From assembly GCF_004331455.1 (NCBI RefSeq), contig NZ_SJJR01000016.1, forward strand, positions 1 to 64,000: 64,000 nt of DNA. The letters are read 5' to 3'. How positions within the stretch are numbered: position 1 is the stretch's first letter; every line of letters begins with the position of its first letter. The stretch comes from Micromonospora zingiberis (lineage in GTDB: Bacteria > Actinomycetota > Actinomycetes > Mycobacteriales > Micromonosporaceae). A program made the translations under genes and the position numbers. The notes beneath the pieces are model-generated. The model searched no databases. It saw only the letters and a program-made list of their open reading frames with translations, and had not been told where the DNA came from. Shown piece by piece: positions 1-8,593 of this stretch.

Positions 1-84
1 CTTGACCGCCGCGACCGCCCGACGACGCAGATCCTCTTGTGCCTGCGGGGAAAGCCGCCGTGCATCCCGTACCGTAACACCCAT
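1..84 (-). pseudogene. IS630-family transposase, N-terminal fragment at window edge
   Basis: Reading leftwards from an ATG at 84, 28 codons stay open to the edge and begin MGVTVRDARRLSPQAQEDL. The R-x-L-S-P-x-A-Q-E-D-L-R-R-R pattern is the start of the helix-turn-helix domain found at the N-terminus of IS630-type transposases. Only the beginning is inside the window, so whether the gene is intact cannot be judged; it is labelled pseudogene for caution only. Another IS630-type remnant lies at the far end of the window (63186-63556). Confidence 0.55.
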
Positions 85-120
85 ACAAGGACAACGATCA
101 CAACCTGTTTGAATTACGGC

Positions 121-163
121 TCAATAACGCCTCTGGTAGTAAAAGGGCCCCCTCCTAACACTC
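121..163 (+). repeat. Dispersed ~57-bp repeat, degenerate copy
   Basis: It contains AACGCCTCTGGTAGT followed by AAAAGGGCCCCCTCCTAACA. It matches the second half of the repeat family whose best copies are at 2703-2759, 7143-7199 and 27301-27359. The first half is degraded. Confidence 0.6.
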
Positions 164-199
164 GAACCGGCGCCGCGCGTACCTGCGGCGCGGTCGCGG

Positions 200-1186
200 T
201 CAGGGGCGCAGACCCAGCCGGATCACCAGGTCGAGCAGGGCGAAGACGAACAGGGCGATACCCACGAAGCCGTTGGCGGTGAAGAACGCCCGGTTGACCC
301 GGCTCAGGTCGGTCGGCTTGACCACCAGGTGCTGGTAGCCGAAGGCGACCGCGGTCAGCGCCAGTCCGATCCACCAGAGCCAGCCGAAGCCGACCAGCGC
401 GCCGAACCAGAGGAACAGCGCGAACGTCACCACGTGCGCGACGGTGGAGGCGTGCAGCGCGAACCGCAGCCCGTACCGGGCCGGCACACTGTGCACCCCG
501 ATCTGCCGGTCCACCTCGGCGTCCTGGCAGGCGTAGATCAGGTCGAAGCCACCGATCCAGAGGCCGACGGCGGCACCGAGCAGCCAGGCCGGGCCGCTGC
601 CGGCGAAGGTGCCGGTCACCGCGAGCCAGGCGCCGACCGGCCCGACCATCTGGGCCACGCCCAGGATCGCGTGCGGCCAGTTGGTGAACCGCTTGCCGTA
701 CGGGTAGACGACCAGCGGCACCACCGCCAGTGGCGCCAACACCAGGCAGAGCGGGTTGAGCAGGGCGGCGGCGGCCAGGAAGACCACCAGCGCCACGCCC
801 GCGCCGGTCCAGGCCGTCCGCAGGCTGACCGCCCCGGTCACCAGTTCCCGGTTGGCGGTACGCGGATTACGCGCGTCGATCCGCCGGTCGAGGATCCGGT
901 TCGCCGCCATCGCGAACGTCCGTGCCCCCACCATCGCCACCGTGATCAGCAGCAGATCGACCCACGAGACCCGCCCCCCGTTCACATTCATGGCGGTCAA
1001 CGCCGACAGGTACGCGAACGGCAACGCGAACACCGAATGCTCGATCGCCACGAGCCTGAGGAACGCCTTCACCCGCCCCCGCGATCTTGCACTTTCCGTC
1101 GGGACAGAGCTGGGCGAAGCGGACGAATCCGCGACCGAAACTGCAAGATCGCGGGGGTTGTCGGCGGCGGAGGCGGGGGTCGCCAT
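200..1186 (-). CDS. mqnP: UbiA-family prenyltransferase (menaquinone, MqnP-like)
   Basis: 328-residue integral membrane prenyltransferase with about eight or nine hydrophobic segments. Two aspartate motifs that bind the prenyl diphosphate-Mg2+ complex are visible: N96-R-x-x-D100-x-x-x-D104 and D222-x-x-x-D226. It overlaps the upstream UbiD-family gene by one base (TGATG), so the ATG at 1186 is coupled to it. The same UbiA-UbiD pairing occurs in actinomycetes that make menaquinone by the aminofutalosine route, where MqnP prenylates 1,4-dihydroxy-6-naphthoate. Residues about 10-37 are encoded by a palindromic repeat (1076-1157). The conserved protein starts near V39, a GTG at 1072, which is an alternative start. 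Confidence 0.8.
   Translation of the reverse strand: MATPASAADNPRDLAVSVADSSASPSSVPTESARSRGRVKAFLRLVAIEHSVFALPFAYLSALTAMNVNGGRVSWVDLLLITVAMVGARTFAMAANRILDRRIDARNPRTANRELVTGAVSLRTAWTGAGVALVVFLAAAALLNPLCLVLAPLAVVPLVVYPYGKRFTNWPHAILGVAQMVGPVGAWLAVTGTFAGSGPAWLLGAAVGLWIGGFDLIYACQDAEVDRQIGVHSVPARYGLRFALHASTVAHVVTFALFLWFGALVGFGWLWWIGLALTAVAFGYQHLVVKPTDLSRVNRAFFTANGFVGIALFVFALLDLVIRLGLRP
1076..1157. repeat. Palindromic repeat P1 inside the mqnP reading frame
   Basis: The left arm CCCCCGCGATCTTGCA (1076-1091) is the exact reverse complement of the right arm at 1142-1157; pairing continues imperfectly inwards. The arm core CGATCTTGCACTTT recurs at 10629-10702. The palindrome lies wholly inside the 5' part of mqnP and stays in frame. 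Confidence 0.85.
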
Positions 1187-2646
1187 CAGATGCCGTACTC
1201 CTTCCAGCGTTTGTCGACAAGCGAGACGACCTCGGGAGCCATCGTCATCTCCTCGGGCCAGCCTCGGGTGTAACCCTCGCTGGGGAGTTTGCGGGTGGCG
1301 TCGATGCCGGCCTTGCCGCCCCAGAACTGCTGGTACGAGGAGTGGTCGAGGTGGTCGACCGGGCCCTCGGTGAGCAGCAGGTCCCGGGCGTAGTCGACGT
1401 TACCGAAGGCGCGGAACGCCACCTCCCGGTAGTCGTGCACGTCGCAGTCCTCGTCGACGATCACGATCAGCTTGGTCAGGGACATCATGTGTGCCCCCCA
1501 GATCGCGTTCATCACCTTCTGCGCGTGCTTCGGGTACCGCTTACGGATCGACACGATCGCGCAGTTGTGGAAGACCCCGGCCGCCGGCAGGTCGTAGTCG
1601 ACGATGTCCGGGATGAGGAAGCGCAGCAGCGGCGCGAAGATCCGCTCGGTGGCCTTGCCGAGGCCGTGGTCCTCCTGCGGTGGCTTCGAGGTGACGATCG
1701 AGTGGTACACCGGGTCACGCTGCATGGTCATCGCCTCGACGTGCAGCACCGGGAACGGCTCGACCGGGGTGTAGAAGCCGGTGTGGTCGCCGAACGGCCC
1801 CTCCGGCAGGCGCTCGCCCGGCTCCAGGTAGCCCTCCAGCACCACCTGGGCGTGCGCCGGCACCTGCAACGGCACGGTCAGGCAGTCGACCATCTCCACC
1901 CGCTCGCCGCGCAGGAACCCGGCGAACAGGTATTCGTCGATGTCGGCGGGAAGCGGCGCGCTCGACGCGTAGCTGACCACCGGGTCGCAGCCGATGGCGA
2001 TGGCGACCGGCAGCCGCTGGCCGAGCCGCTCGGCCACGGCGTGGTGCGCGGTGGAGTTCTTGTGGATCTGCCAGTGCATGCCGAGGGTGTTGTGGCTGTG
2101 CTGCTGGAGCCGGTACAACCCGAGGTTGCGCTTGCCGGTCTCCGGGTGCTTGGTGTGGGTCAGCCCGAAGTTGTGGAAGATCCCGCCGTCGCCCGGCCAG
2201 ACCTGGAGTCCGGGCAGCCGGTTCAGGTCGACGTCGTCACCCCGGTAGATCACCTGTTGGCAGGGGGCGGTCTTGACCTTCTTCGGCGGCATCGACTTGA
2301 GCTGCATCACCTTGCCCAGGCCGCCCATCATGCCGGAGAAGCCCACCGGCAGTTCCGGCTTGAGCATCTCCCCGATCCGGTTGCCGATCTCGTCCAGCGA
2401 CTCGACGCCGAGCGCCATCGCGGTGCGCTTCTCGGTGCCGAACAGGTTGATCGCCACCGGCATCTCGCCCCGGGTGGGCCGCTCGAAGAGCAGCGCCGGC
2501 CCGTCCGCCCGGACCGTCCGGGTGACGACTTCGCTGATCTCCAGCGTCGGGTCGACCGGCACGCCGACGCGGCGTAGCTCACCCTCGCGCTCCAGCGCCG
2601 CCAGGAAGTCCTTCAGATCGGTGTACGGGAACCCACGAGCCGCCAT
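1186..2646 (-). CDS. mqnL: UbiD-family decarboxylase (menaquinone, MqnL-like)
   Basis: 486 residues, the full length of the UbiD family of prenylated-FMN-dependent decarboxylases. The N-terminus (YTDLKDFLAALEREGELRR) and the internal segment GMHWQIHKNSTAHH are typical. In the futalosine pathway such an enzyme, with the UbiA-type prenyltransferase next door, removes the carboxylate after prenylation. Start is the ATG at 2646. The downstream mqnP overlaps by one base, so the two form an operon. The substrate is inferred from family and neighbour. A generic 3-octaprenyl-4-hydroxybenzoate decarboxylase label is less likely, because actinomycetes do not make ubiquinone. Confidence 0.8.
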   Translation of the reverse strand: MAARGFPYTDLKDFLAALEREGELRRVGVPVDPTLEISEVVTRTVRADGPALLFERPTRGEMPVAINLFGTEKRTAMALGVESLDEIGNRIGEMLKPELPVGFSGMMGGLGKVMQLKSMPPKKVKTAPCQQVIYRGDDVDLNRLPGLQVWPGDGGIFHNFGLTHTKHPETGKRNLGLYRLQQHSHNTLGMHWQIHKNSTAHHAVAERLGQRLPVAIAIGCDPVVSYASSAPLPADIDEYLFAGFLRGERVEMVDCLTVPLQVPAHAQVVLEGYLEPGERLPEGPFGDHTGFYTPVEPFPVLHVEAMTMQRDPVYHSIVTSKPPQEDHGLGKATERIFAPLLRFLIPDIVDYDLPAAGVFHNCAIVSIRKRYPKHAQKVMNAIWGAHMMSLTKLIVIVDEDCDVHDYREVAFRAFGNVDYARDLLLTEGPVDHLDHSSYQQFWGGKAGIDATRKLPSEGYTRGWPEEMTMAPEVVSLVDKRWKEYGI

Positions 2647-2702
2647 GCCCGCAAGTCTGTCCTACCCGCCTTCGACGTGCCCACGCCGGGTGCTGTGACA
2701 TT

Positions 2703-2759
2703 GAAAGGAAGGGCACCTTATTAACGCCTCCGGTAGAGCAGGGGCCCCTTGTTAACACG
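2703..2759 (+). repeat. Dispersed ~57-bp repeat, complete copy
   Basis: Begins GAAAGGAAGGGCACCTTATT and ends GGGGCCCCTTGTTAACAC. Internally it is two diverged direct copies of a unit like GGGGCMCCTTRTTAACRC, about 29 bp apart. It sits between divergent genes (mqnL and the hydrolase), so it may overlap their promoters. Nothing else is recognised in 2647-2815. Confidence 0.8.
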
Positions 2760-2815
2760 CTGCGGCATGAAGCCGGTTCGGCCGGGTAGTCGAGCCGCCG
2801 ACCAGGGGGGCGACG

Positions 2816-3688
2816 ATGGGTGACGGACGGATCCCGGCGGGCTTCGCCGAGCAGCGGACGCAGGTCGGCGACGTGGCTCTGAACTACGTCCGGGGTGGCA
2901 GCGGCCCCACGCTGGTGCTGCTGCACGGGTACCCGCAGTCCTGGTACATGTGGCGGCACGTGCTGCCGGAGCTGGGCCGGTCGTACGAGGTGATCGCGCC
3001 GGACCTGCGGGGCTTCGGCGGCAGCGACGCCCCGCCCGACGGCTACGACAAGAAGACCCTCGCCGCCGACCTGCACGGGCTGCTCACCGGCCTGGGCCTG
3101 GACCGCGACCTCCGGCTGGTCGGCCACGACGTCGGGACCATGGTCGCGTACGCGTACGCCGCTGCTCACCCGGACCGGGTGACCCGGCTGGTGCTCAGCG
3201 AGGCGCCCATCCCCGACGAGAGCATCTACACGTTCCCGGCGCTGACGGCCGCCGGCCCGGCGGTGTGGAACTTCGGCTTCTTCAGCCTGACCAACGGGCT
3301 GCCGGAGCAGCTCGTCGCCGGCCGCGAGGCACTCTGGGTCGACCGGTTCACCGACTCACTGATGATCCGCAAGGGCAGCCTGGACGCGGCGGACGTCGAG
3401 GAGTACGCCCGGCCCCTGCGCGACGAGGCGCACCTGCGGGCGAGCTTCGAGTGCTTCCGCGCGTTCGGGCAGGACGTCGCCGACAACGCCGAGTACCGGA
3501 AGTCGAAGCTGGCCATGCCGGTGCTCGCCATCGGCGCCCAGGCGAGCCTCGGCCGTCAGGTGTCCGACCAGGTCAGCCGGTACGCCAACGCGGTGACCAG
3601 CGAGGTGGTCGAGGACAGCGGCCACTGGCTCTTCGAGGAGCAACCGGCCGAACTCACCGCCCTGCTGCTGCCCTTCCTCCGGACCTGA
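2816..3688 (+). CDS. Alpha/beta hydrolase, epoxide hydrolase/dehalogenase type
   Basis: 290 residues, single alpha/beta-hydrolase domain, no signal peptide. The oxyanion-hole motif HGYP is at 37-40. The nucleophile elbow is G-H-D105-V-G, with aspartate rather than serine, which is typical of epoxide hydrolases, haloalkane dehalogenases and fluoroacetate dehalogenases. The C-terminal catalytic histidine is H270 (DSGHW). Start ATG follows a G-rich stretch (GGGGGG at 2807-2812). It is transcribed divergently from mqnL and is not obviously part of an operon. The real substrate cannot be read from sequence. The 150 bases after it (3689-3840) hold nothing recognisable. Confidence 0.8.
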   Translation: MGDGRIPAGFAEQRTQVGDVALNYVRGGSGPTLVLLHGYPQSWYMWRHVLPELGRSYEVIAPDLRGFGGSDAPPDGYDKKTLAADLHGLLTGLGLDRDLRLVGHDVGTMVAYAYAAAHPDRVTRLVLSEAPIPDESIYTFPALTAAGPAVWNFGFFSLTNGLPEQLVAGREALWVDRFTDSLMIRKGSLDAADVEEYARPLRDEAHLRASFECFRAFGQDVADNAEYRKSKLAMPVLAIGAQASLGRQVSDQVSRYANAVTSEVVEDSGHWLFEEQPAELTALLLPFLRT

Positions 3689-3840
3689 TCGACCGGAACA
3701 CCCACGCGGCGGCCGACACCTCGACCCGAGATCAACACCGTTCCGGTGAGCTGGCGGTATCGGGTGGGCTCGGCTACCGCCACTCCAGCGAAACGGTGAA
3801 GCGCGGGAAAACCGTGCCCAGCCACCCGGGCCAATCCAGG

Positions 3841-4821
3841 TCAGAGGCCGCCGTAGGAGTGCAGGCCCTCGAAGAAGATGTTCACCCCGAAGAGGTTCAT
3901 CAGCACCGTCAGGAAGCCGAGGATGGCCAGCCAGGCGGCCACGTTGCGCTTCACGCTCGGCGTCGCCCGAGCGTGCAGGTACCCGGCGTACACCACCCAG
4001 GAGATGAAGGCCCAGGTCTCCTTCGGGTCCCAGCCCCACGGCCGGCCCCAGGCCGCCTCGGCCCAGATCGCCCCGGCGATCACCGCGAAGGTGAAGATCG
4101 GGAACGAGAAGGCGTGCAGTACGAAGGTGAGTCGCTCCAGGCTGGCCGCCTCCGGCAGCCGCTTCGCCAGGGTGTACGGGAAACTGCGCTTGCCCTGCTC
4201 GTACCCGGCCCGCATCAGGTACGCCGCCGCCGGCACCACGCCGAGCAGGAACAGCCCCGAGGCGAAGACGATGGTCGACACGTGCACGATGAACCAGTAC
4301 GAGTTGAGCGCCGGCACCAGCGGCACGATCGGCGTGTAGAGCACCAACTCGGCGGTGGCCACCAGCAGCACCATCACCAGGGTCAGGAACAGTCCGAGCC
4401 GGCGCAGCGACGGCACCTTCACCAGCACCACCAGCCAGGCGGCGACGCCGATGAACGAGACCGTGAGCACGAACTCGTACATGTTGCCCCAGGGCATCCG
4501 GTCGGCGGCGAGACCGCGCGTGACCAGCCCGACCAGGTGCAACGCCGCGCCCAGCGCGGTCAACCCGACCCCGATCCGGCCGGCCAGCTCGGCCCGCCGC
4601 GCGGTGCGCTCGGCCCCGCTGACGGCGGGAGCGGTGGCGTCCCGCTCGGCCACCGCGACGGCACCGGCACCGACCGCCGCACCGACCAGCTCGCGGGCGG
4701 GTGCCGCCACGGCCCTGGCCCGCGAGTTGCCGAGGGCGTACTCGACCGCATGGCTGATCATCGCCAGCAGGTACACCAGTGCCGTGAACGACACCACCTG
4801 GTCGGAGAGTACGGACATCAC
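3841..4821 (-). CDS. ccsB: Cytochrome c biogenesis protein CcsB (CcsA/ResC type)
   Basis: 326-residue polytopic membrane protein of System II cytochrome c maturation. With ResB it delivers haem to apocytochrome c outside the membrane. The tryptophan-rich haem-handling (WWD) motif spans W253-W270 and includes WGWDPKE. It overlaps resB: GTG at 4821 gives GTGA, or the next codon ATG at 4818 gives TGATG; both starts are coupled. It is the last gene of the tlpA-ccdA-resB-ccsB operon. The stretch after the first transmembrane segment (about 35-80) is alanine/arginine-rich and probably a cytoplasmic loop. Confidence 0.93.
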   Translation of the reverse strand: MMSVLSDQVVSFTALVYLLAMISHAVEYALGNSRARAVAAPARELVGAAVGAGAVAVAERDATAPAVSGAERTARRAELAGRIGVGLTALGAALHLVGLVTRGLAADRMPWGNMYEFVLTVSFIGVAAWLVVLVKVPSLRRLGLFLTLVMVLLVATAELVLYTPIVPLVPALNSYWFIVHVSTIVFASGLFLLGVVPAAAYLMRAGYEQGKRSFPYTLAKRLPEAASLERLTFVLHAFSFPIFTFAVIAGAIWAEAAWGRPWGWDPKETWAFISWVVYAGYLHARATPSVKRNVAAWLAILGFLTVLMNLFGVNIFFEGLHSYGGL

Positions 4822-6458
4822 TCGGCTCCTTCTCGCGCGCCGGGGGCGGCTTCGGCCTCGACCGCCGGCCGGTCGTCGCGCAGCGCCGCCACCAGTTGGG
4901 CGAACTCGTCGGCGAAGCCGGGATGTTCGGTACGGGGCAGGCCACCCACCTCGACCAAACTACTACCGCTCGTCGGAGATCCACTGGCGGGGTCGACCGT
5001 ACCCGCCGGCAACAGCCGGACGAAGACCCGTCGACGCCGGACGAACAGCGATCCCATCAGCCCCAGCACCAGGCCGACCGAGCTGATCAGCAGCAGGTTC
5101 GTGCCCGGGTCGTAGCGCACGGAAAGCACGATGTACGACTCGGAGCCCAGAAACTCGACCTTGCTGCCGTCGTCGAGGGTCCAGCTCTCCCCGGGCCGCA
5201 GTTCCTTCGTACCGATCTCGGTGAGCCGGCCGTTACGCACCTGGCGCTGGTCGAGCTGGTACACCGAGCCCGGGATGCCGGCGTCCAGGCCCAGGTTGCC
5301 CCGATAGGCCACCAGGCCGAGCAGCGGGTTCTGCTCGGTCGGGTGCTCGGAACGGGTGAACGGGGGCTGTTGCGGGGCGGTCGGCAGGTACAGGCCGTCG
5401 AAGGCCACCTGTAGGTCCCGGTTCCGCTCGCCGGTCTCCGGGTCGACGTTGGCGTCCGGGAAGGCGGCCAGCCCTTCGCTGGTCAGCCCGATGTCACCGT
5501 TGCTGAGAAACGGTACGGCGCTGGTCGCGCTGCGGCCGAACCGATCGGTGTAGCGGATCACCGGGGCGTACCCGTGCCCGAGCAGGTAGACGTTGGCGCC
5601 GTCGAGGCGCAGCGGCGAGTTGACCGAGAACTCCGCCGCGCGGGGTGCGCCGCCGTTCTCGTCCACGGTCACCTTCGCGTTGTAGAACGACGGCTGGCCG
5701 GTCGGCAGGAAGCGGGCGTCGAACTCGTCCAGTTGCATGCAGAACCGGGGCAGGTCGTCGCCGACGCGCGGGCCGAGCTTCGCCTCGGCGTACTGCTGGC
5801 GGGTGTTGCAGAAGACGTGGTCCGCGCCGGCGACGAGCAGCCGGTTGCCGTGCCAGCCGTACCACGAGCCGAGCGCGACGCCGACCAGCAGCAGCACCAT
5901 CGAGGCGTGGAAGATCAGGTTGCCGGTCTCCTTGAGGTAGCCCTTCTCGGCGGAGACCTCGTCGCCCCGGACCACCACCCGCCACCGCCGACGCCGCAGC
6001 GTCTCGGCGATCGCCGCCACGCCACCGTCGGGCGCGGGCACCACCGCGTGCTGCGGCAGCCGACCGAGCCGCTTCGGTACGGCCGGCGGCCGGGCCCGCA
6101 GCGCCCGGACGTGGTCGACCAGCCGGGGCGTGATGCACCCGATCAGCGAGGTGAACAGCAGCAGGTAGATCGCGGAGAACCAGACCGAGCTGAACGCCTC
6201 GAACGCACCGATCCGGTCCAGCCACGGCGCCAGTTCGGGGTACGCGGTGAAGAAGTCGCGTACGTCCTCCGGGTTGACGCCACGCTGTGGCAGCACCGAG
6301 CCGGGGATGGCGGCGACCGCGAGCAGGAAGAGCAACACCAGCGCGGTACGCATGCTGGTCAGCTGCCGCCACGAGTTGCGCGCCAGGGCGAGCAGCGGGT
6401 TGGGGCGGCGCCGCGGCGCCTCGGCCGGTGCCGCCGGCCGCTCGTCCACAGCGGTCAT
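4818..6458 (-). CDS. resB: Cytochrome c biogenesis protein ResB
   Basis: 546 residues with N-terminal transmembrane segments, a large extracytoplasmic domain and a C-terminal membrane anchor, as in actinobacterial ResB/Ccs1. It partners CcsB in haem delivery and covalent attachment. The segment ATLVLLFLLAVAAIPGSVLPQ-like near residues 38-58 (N-terminal anchor followed by P-G-S-x-L-P-Q) is characteristic. The start ATG at 6458 overlaps the stop of ccdA by one base (TGATG), and its own stop overlaps ccsB. Confidence 0.92.
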   Translation of the reverse strand: MTAVDERPAAPAEAPRRRPNPLLALARNSWRQLTSMRTALVLLFLLAVAAIPGSVLPQRGVNPEDVRDFFTAYPELAPWLDRIGAFEAFSSVWFSAIYLLLFTSLIGCITPRLVDHVRALRARPPAVPKRLGRLPQHAVVPAPDGGVAAIAETLRRRRWRVVVRGDEVSAEKGYLKETGNLIFHASMVLLLVGVALGSWYGWHGNRLLVAGADHVFCNTRQQYAEAKLGPRVGDDLPRFCMQLDEFDARFLPTGQPSFYNAKVTVDENGGAPRAAEFSVNSPLRLDGANVYLLGHGYAPVIRYTDRFGRSATSAVPFLSNGDIGLTSEGLAAFPDANVDPETGERNRDLQVAFDGLYLPTAPQQPPFTRSEHPTEQNPLLGLVAYRGNLGLDAGIPGSVYQLDQRQVRNGRLTEIGTKELRPGESWTLDDGSKVEFLGSESYIVLSVRYDPGTNLLLISSVGLVLGLMGSLFVRRRRVFVRLLPAGTVDPASGSPTSGSSLVEVGGLPRTEHPGFADEFAQLVAALRDDRPAVEAEAAPGAREGAE

Positions 6459-7369
6459 CAGATGCTCACCTGGAAATCGCCCACCCCAATGGTGGTCTGC
6501 AACCAGATCACCACGTTGGTCCAGCCGCCGGTGACCAGCGCCAGGCCGATCATGATCAGTAGGACGCCGCCGATCCGGGTGACCCAGCGGCTGTTACGCC
6601 GGATCGCGCGGAACACCCCGAGCAGCCGATTGAAGCCCAGCCCGAAGACGACGAACGGGATCCCCAGCCCGAGGCAGTACGCCACGGCCAGCACCACCGC
6701 CCGGTCGGTCTGCCCGCTGGTGGCGGCCATGCCGAGCACCGCGGCCAGGGTCGGCCCGGTGCACGGCACCCAGGTCAGCGCGAACACCGCGCCGAGTACG
6801 GGCGCGCCGAGCAGGCCGGCGGAGGGCAGCCGGTTGATCCGCAGTTCACGCTGGAGACCGGGCAGCACACCGAGGTAGCCCAGGCCGAGCAGCACGACGA
6901 GCCCGCCGATGACGATCTCCAGCGGCCGCTTGTAGTCGAAGAAGACCCGGCCGATGGTGCTGAACATGATCGCGGTGGAGACGAAGACGACGGTGAAGCC
7001 GGCGACGAAGAGCAGCGTCCCGGCGAGCATCCGCCCCTTCACCGCGACGCCGACCTTGGGCGCTTCCTCCCGCAGCACGGTGCCAACGCCAGCGCCGCCC
7101 GCCGTCGCGTCGACGCCGTTCGCTTCGCCGGCCGAGCCGGAGGTGTTAACAAGGGCCCCCTCCTCTACCGGAGGCGTTAACGGGGGGCCCTTCCTTTCAC
7201 TTCGGCCTTCGAGGTCGGTGCCGGCGAGGCCGGTGACGTACGACAGGTAGCCGGGCATCAGCGGGAGCACGCAGGGGGACAGGAAGCTGACCAGCCCGGC
7301 CAGGGCCGCCGCGCCCACCGCGAGCAGCAGCGGACCCGACAGGGCGAGCTGCCGGAACGTCTCGCCCAT
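6458..7369 (-). CDS. ccdA: Thiol-disulfide transporter CcdA (cytochrome c biogenesis)
   Basis: 303-residue DsbD/CcdA-type membrane protein that carries reducing equivalents across the membrane to the apocytochrome-reducing thioredoxin. The two redox cysteines lie in S-P-C33-V-L-P and in a later V-P-C-T-G-P motif, each inside a transmembrane segment. Start is the ATG at 7369, overlapping the tlpA stop by one base (TGATG). The open frame extends further upstream, but that part is a shadow of tlpA. The loop after the first transmembrane segment is unusually long, and its residues about 57-76 are encoded by a dispersed repeat (7143-7199). Confidence 0.92.
   Translation of the reverse strand: MGETFRQLALSGPLLLAVGAAALAGLVSFLSPCVLPLMPGYLSYVTGLAGTDLEGRSERKGPPLTPPVEEGALVNTSGSAGEANGVDATAGGAGVGTVLREEAPKVGVAVKGRMLAGTLLFVAGFTVVFVSTAIMFSTIGRVFFDYKRPLEIVIGGLVVLLGLGYLGVLPGLQRELRINRLPSAGLLGAPVLGAVFALTWVPCTGPTLAAVLGMAATSGQTDRAVVLAVAYCLGLGIPFVVFGLGFNRLLGVFRAIRRNSRWVTRIGGVLLIMIGLALVTGGWTNVVIWLQTTIGVGDFQVSI
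7143..7199 (-). repeat. Dispersed ~57-bp repeat inserted in frame in ccdA
   Basis: On the minus strand it reads GAAAGGAAGGGCCCCCCGTT, then AACGCCTCCGGTAGAGGAGG, then GGGCCCTTGTTAACA: the same order and length as the intergenic copy at 2703-2759. It is 57 bp (19 codons) and keeps the ccdA frame open, encoding ERKGPPLTPPVEEGALVNT. Confidence 0.85.
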
Positions 7370-7944
7370 CAGCGTGGGCCGGCCGTCGCGGGCGACTCCG
7401 CGGCGATCCGCTCGACGATGGGTTGCAGACCGTCCTGCCGGACCGCCGCCCGGATCACCACGGCGATCCGGCCCTCCCGGTCGAGCACGACGGTGGCCGG
7501 AATGGTGTTCGGCGGGATGTCCATGGCCAGGGCCAGCCGGCTGCCCGGGTCGAAGATGCTCGGGTAGCTGACCCCGTACGCCTCCTCGAAGGCGATCGCC
7601 TTGTCCCGGCTGTCCTGCACGTTGATGCCGAGGAAGGTGACCCCGGACTCCTTGGTCGCCTGGTAGGTGCCTTCGAGGTCGTCGGCTTCCGCCCGGCAGG
7701 GCGCACACCAGGAGCCCCAGAAGTTGACCACGACCACCTGTCCACGCTGGCCGGCCACGTCGTAGGAACCGCCCGCAAGCAGTTCACCGGCGATGCTGGG
7801 GGCGCCGGAGCGTTGCTCCGCGCTGCACTCGACGATGCCGCCGGCACTGTCGCAGGCCGCCTCGCGCCCGTCGCCGGTGCAGCCGGTCAGGGCCGCCGCG
7901 ACGGTCACGGCGAGCAGGCCCAGGGCCCATCCGCGGACGGCCAT
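7369..7944 (-). CDS. TlpA/ResA-like membrane-anchored thioredoxin
   Basis: 191 residues. A signal peptide ends in a lipobox (L19-T-G-C22), so the protein should be a lipoprotein facing outside. The thioredoxin active site is W79-C80-A-P-C83. ResA-type proteins reduce the CxxCH haem-binding cysteines of apocytochrome c, using electrons from CcdA, the next gene. The stop overlaps the ccdA start by one base. One base separates it from the preceding phosphatase gene, placing it early in the cytochrome c operon. Extra cysteines (C31, C40) lie before the domain. Confidence 0.9.
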   Translation of the reverse strand: MAVRGWALGLLAVTVAAALTGCTGDGREAACDSAGGIVECSAEQRSGAPSIAGELLAGGSYDVAGQRGQVVVVNFWGSWCAPCRAEADDLEGTYQATKESGVTFLGINVQDSRDKAIAFEEAYGVSYPSIFDPGSRLALAMDIPPNTIPATVVLDREGRIAVVIRAAVRQDGLQPIVERIAAESPATAGPR

Positions 7945-7945
7945 C

Positions 7946-8593
7946 TCAGGCTCCCTTGGCCGTCCGCGCGGTCGGCGACATCGCCACCAGGTGCGCGGCC
8001 GGTTCGGAGTACCCGATGCCGACGATTTTTGCCCCGTCGAAGTGGAAGGTGGTCAGCGAGGCCAACGAGCACTGGCGGCGGCGCGGGTCGTGCCAGAGCC
8101 GCTTGCGTTCGACGTGCCGGCGCAGCGTCCAGATCGGCAGTTGGTGGGAGACCAGCACGGCCTCGCGGCCCTCGGCGGCGACCCGGGCGGCGTGCAGGGC
8201 GGCGAACATCCGCTCGGCGATCACCCGGTACGCCTCGCCCCAGGAGGGGGTGACCGGGTCGCGGAGCACCCACCAGTTGCGCGGGTCGCGGAACGAGCCG
8301 TCGCCGGGCGAGACCCGCTTGCCCTCGAACCAGTTGGCGCTCTCGATCAGCCGCTCGTCCACCCCGACGGGCAGCCCGAACTGGGCGGCGATCGGTTCGG
8401 CGGTCTGCTGGGCGCGCTCCAGCGGGCTGGCCACGACGTGCACGACCTCCCGGTCGGCGAGCCCCTGCGCGGCGGCCTTGGCCATCTGGACACCCAGTTC
8501 GCTGAGGCGGAACCCGGGCAGCCGGCCGTAGAGGATGCCGTCCGGGTTGTGTACCTCACCGTGCCGAAGCACGTGGACCACCGTCTTGCTCAC
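7946..8593 (-). CDS. Histidine phosphatase family protein (phosphoglycerate mutase-like)
   Basis: 215 residues with the N-terminal catalytic motif L-R-H-G-E near residue 10 and the second catalytic histidine in V-L-V-S-H-Q. These are the marks of the cofactor-independent histidine phosphatase fold (GpmB/CobC-like). The substrate is unknown. Actinomycetes commonly keep it between hemL and the ResA-type gene, as here. Start GTG at 8593 lies inside the first of three 62-bp tandem repeats; the repeat supplies its ribosome-binding site (AAGGGGG). Confidence 0.85.
   Translation of the reverse strand: MSKTVVHVLRHGEVHNPDGILYGRLPGFRLSELGVQMAKAAAQGLADREVVHVVASPLERAQQTAEPIAAQFGLPVGVDERLIESANWFEGKRVSPGDGSFRDPRNWWVLRDPVTPSWGEAYRVIAERMFAALHAARVAAEGREAVLVSHQLPIWTLRRHVERKRLWHDPRRRQCSLASLTTFHFDGAKIVGIGYSEPAAHLVAMSPTARTAKGA

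Noticed and set aside
2950..5115. 721-residue plus-strand frame
   Set aside because: Overlaps the hydrolase and the antisense of ccsB/resB; arginine-rich shadow composition, no domain.
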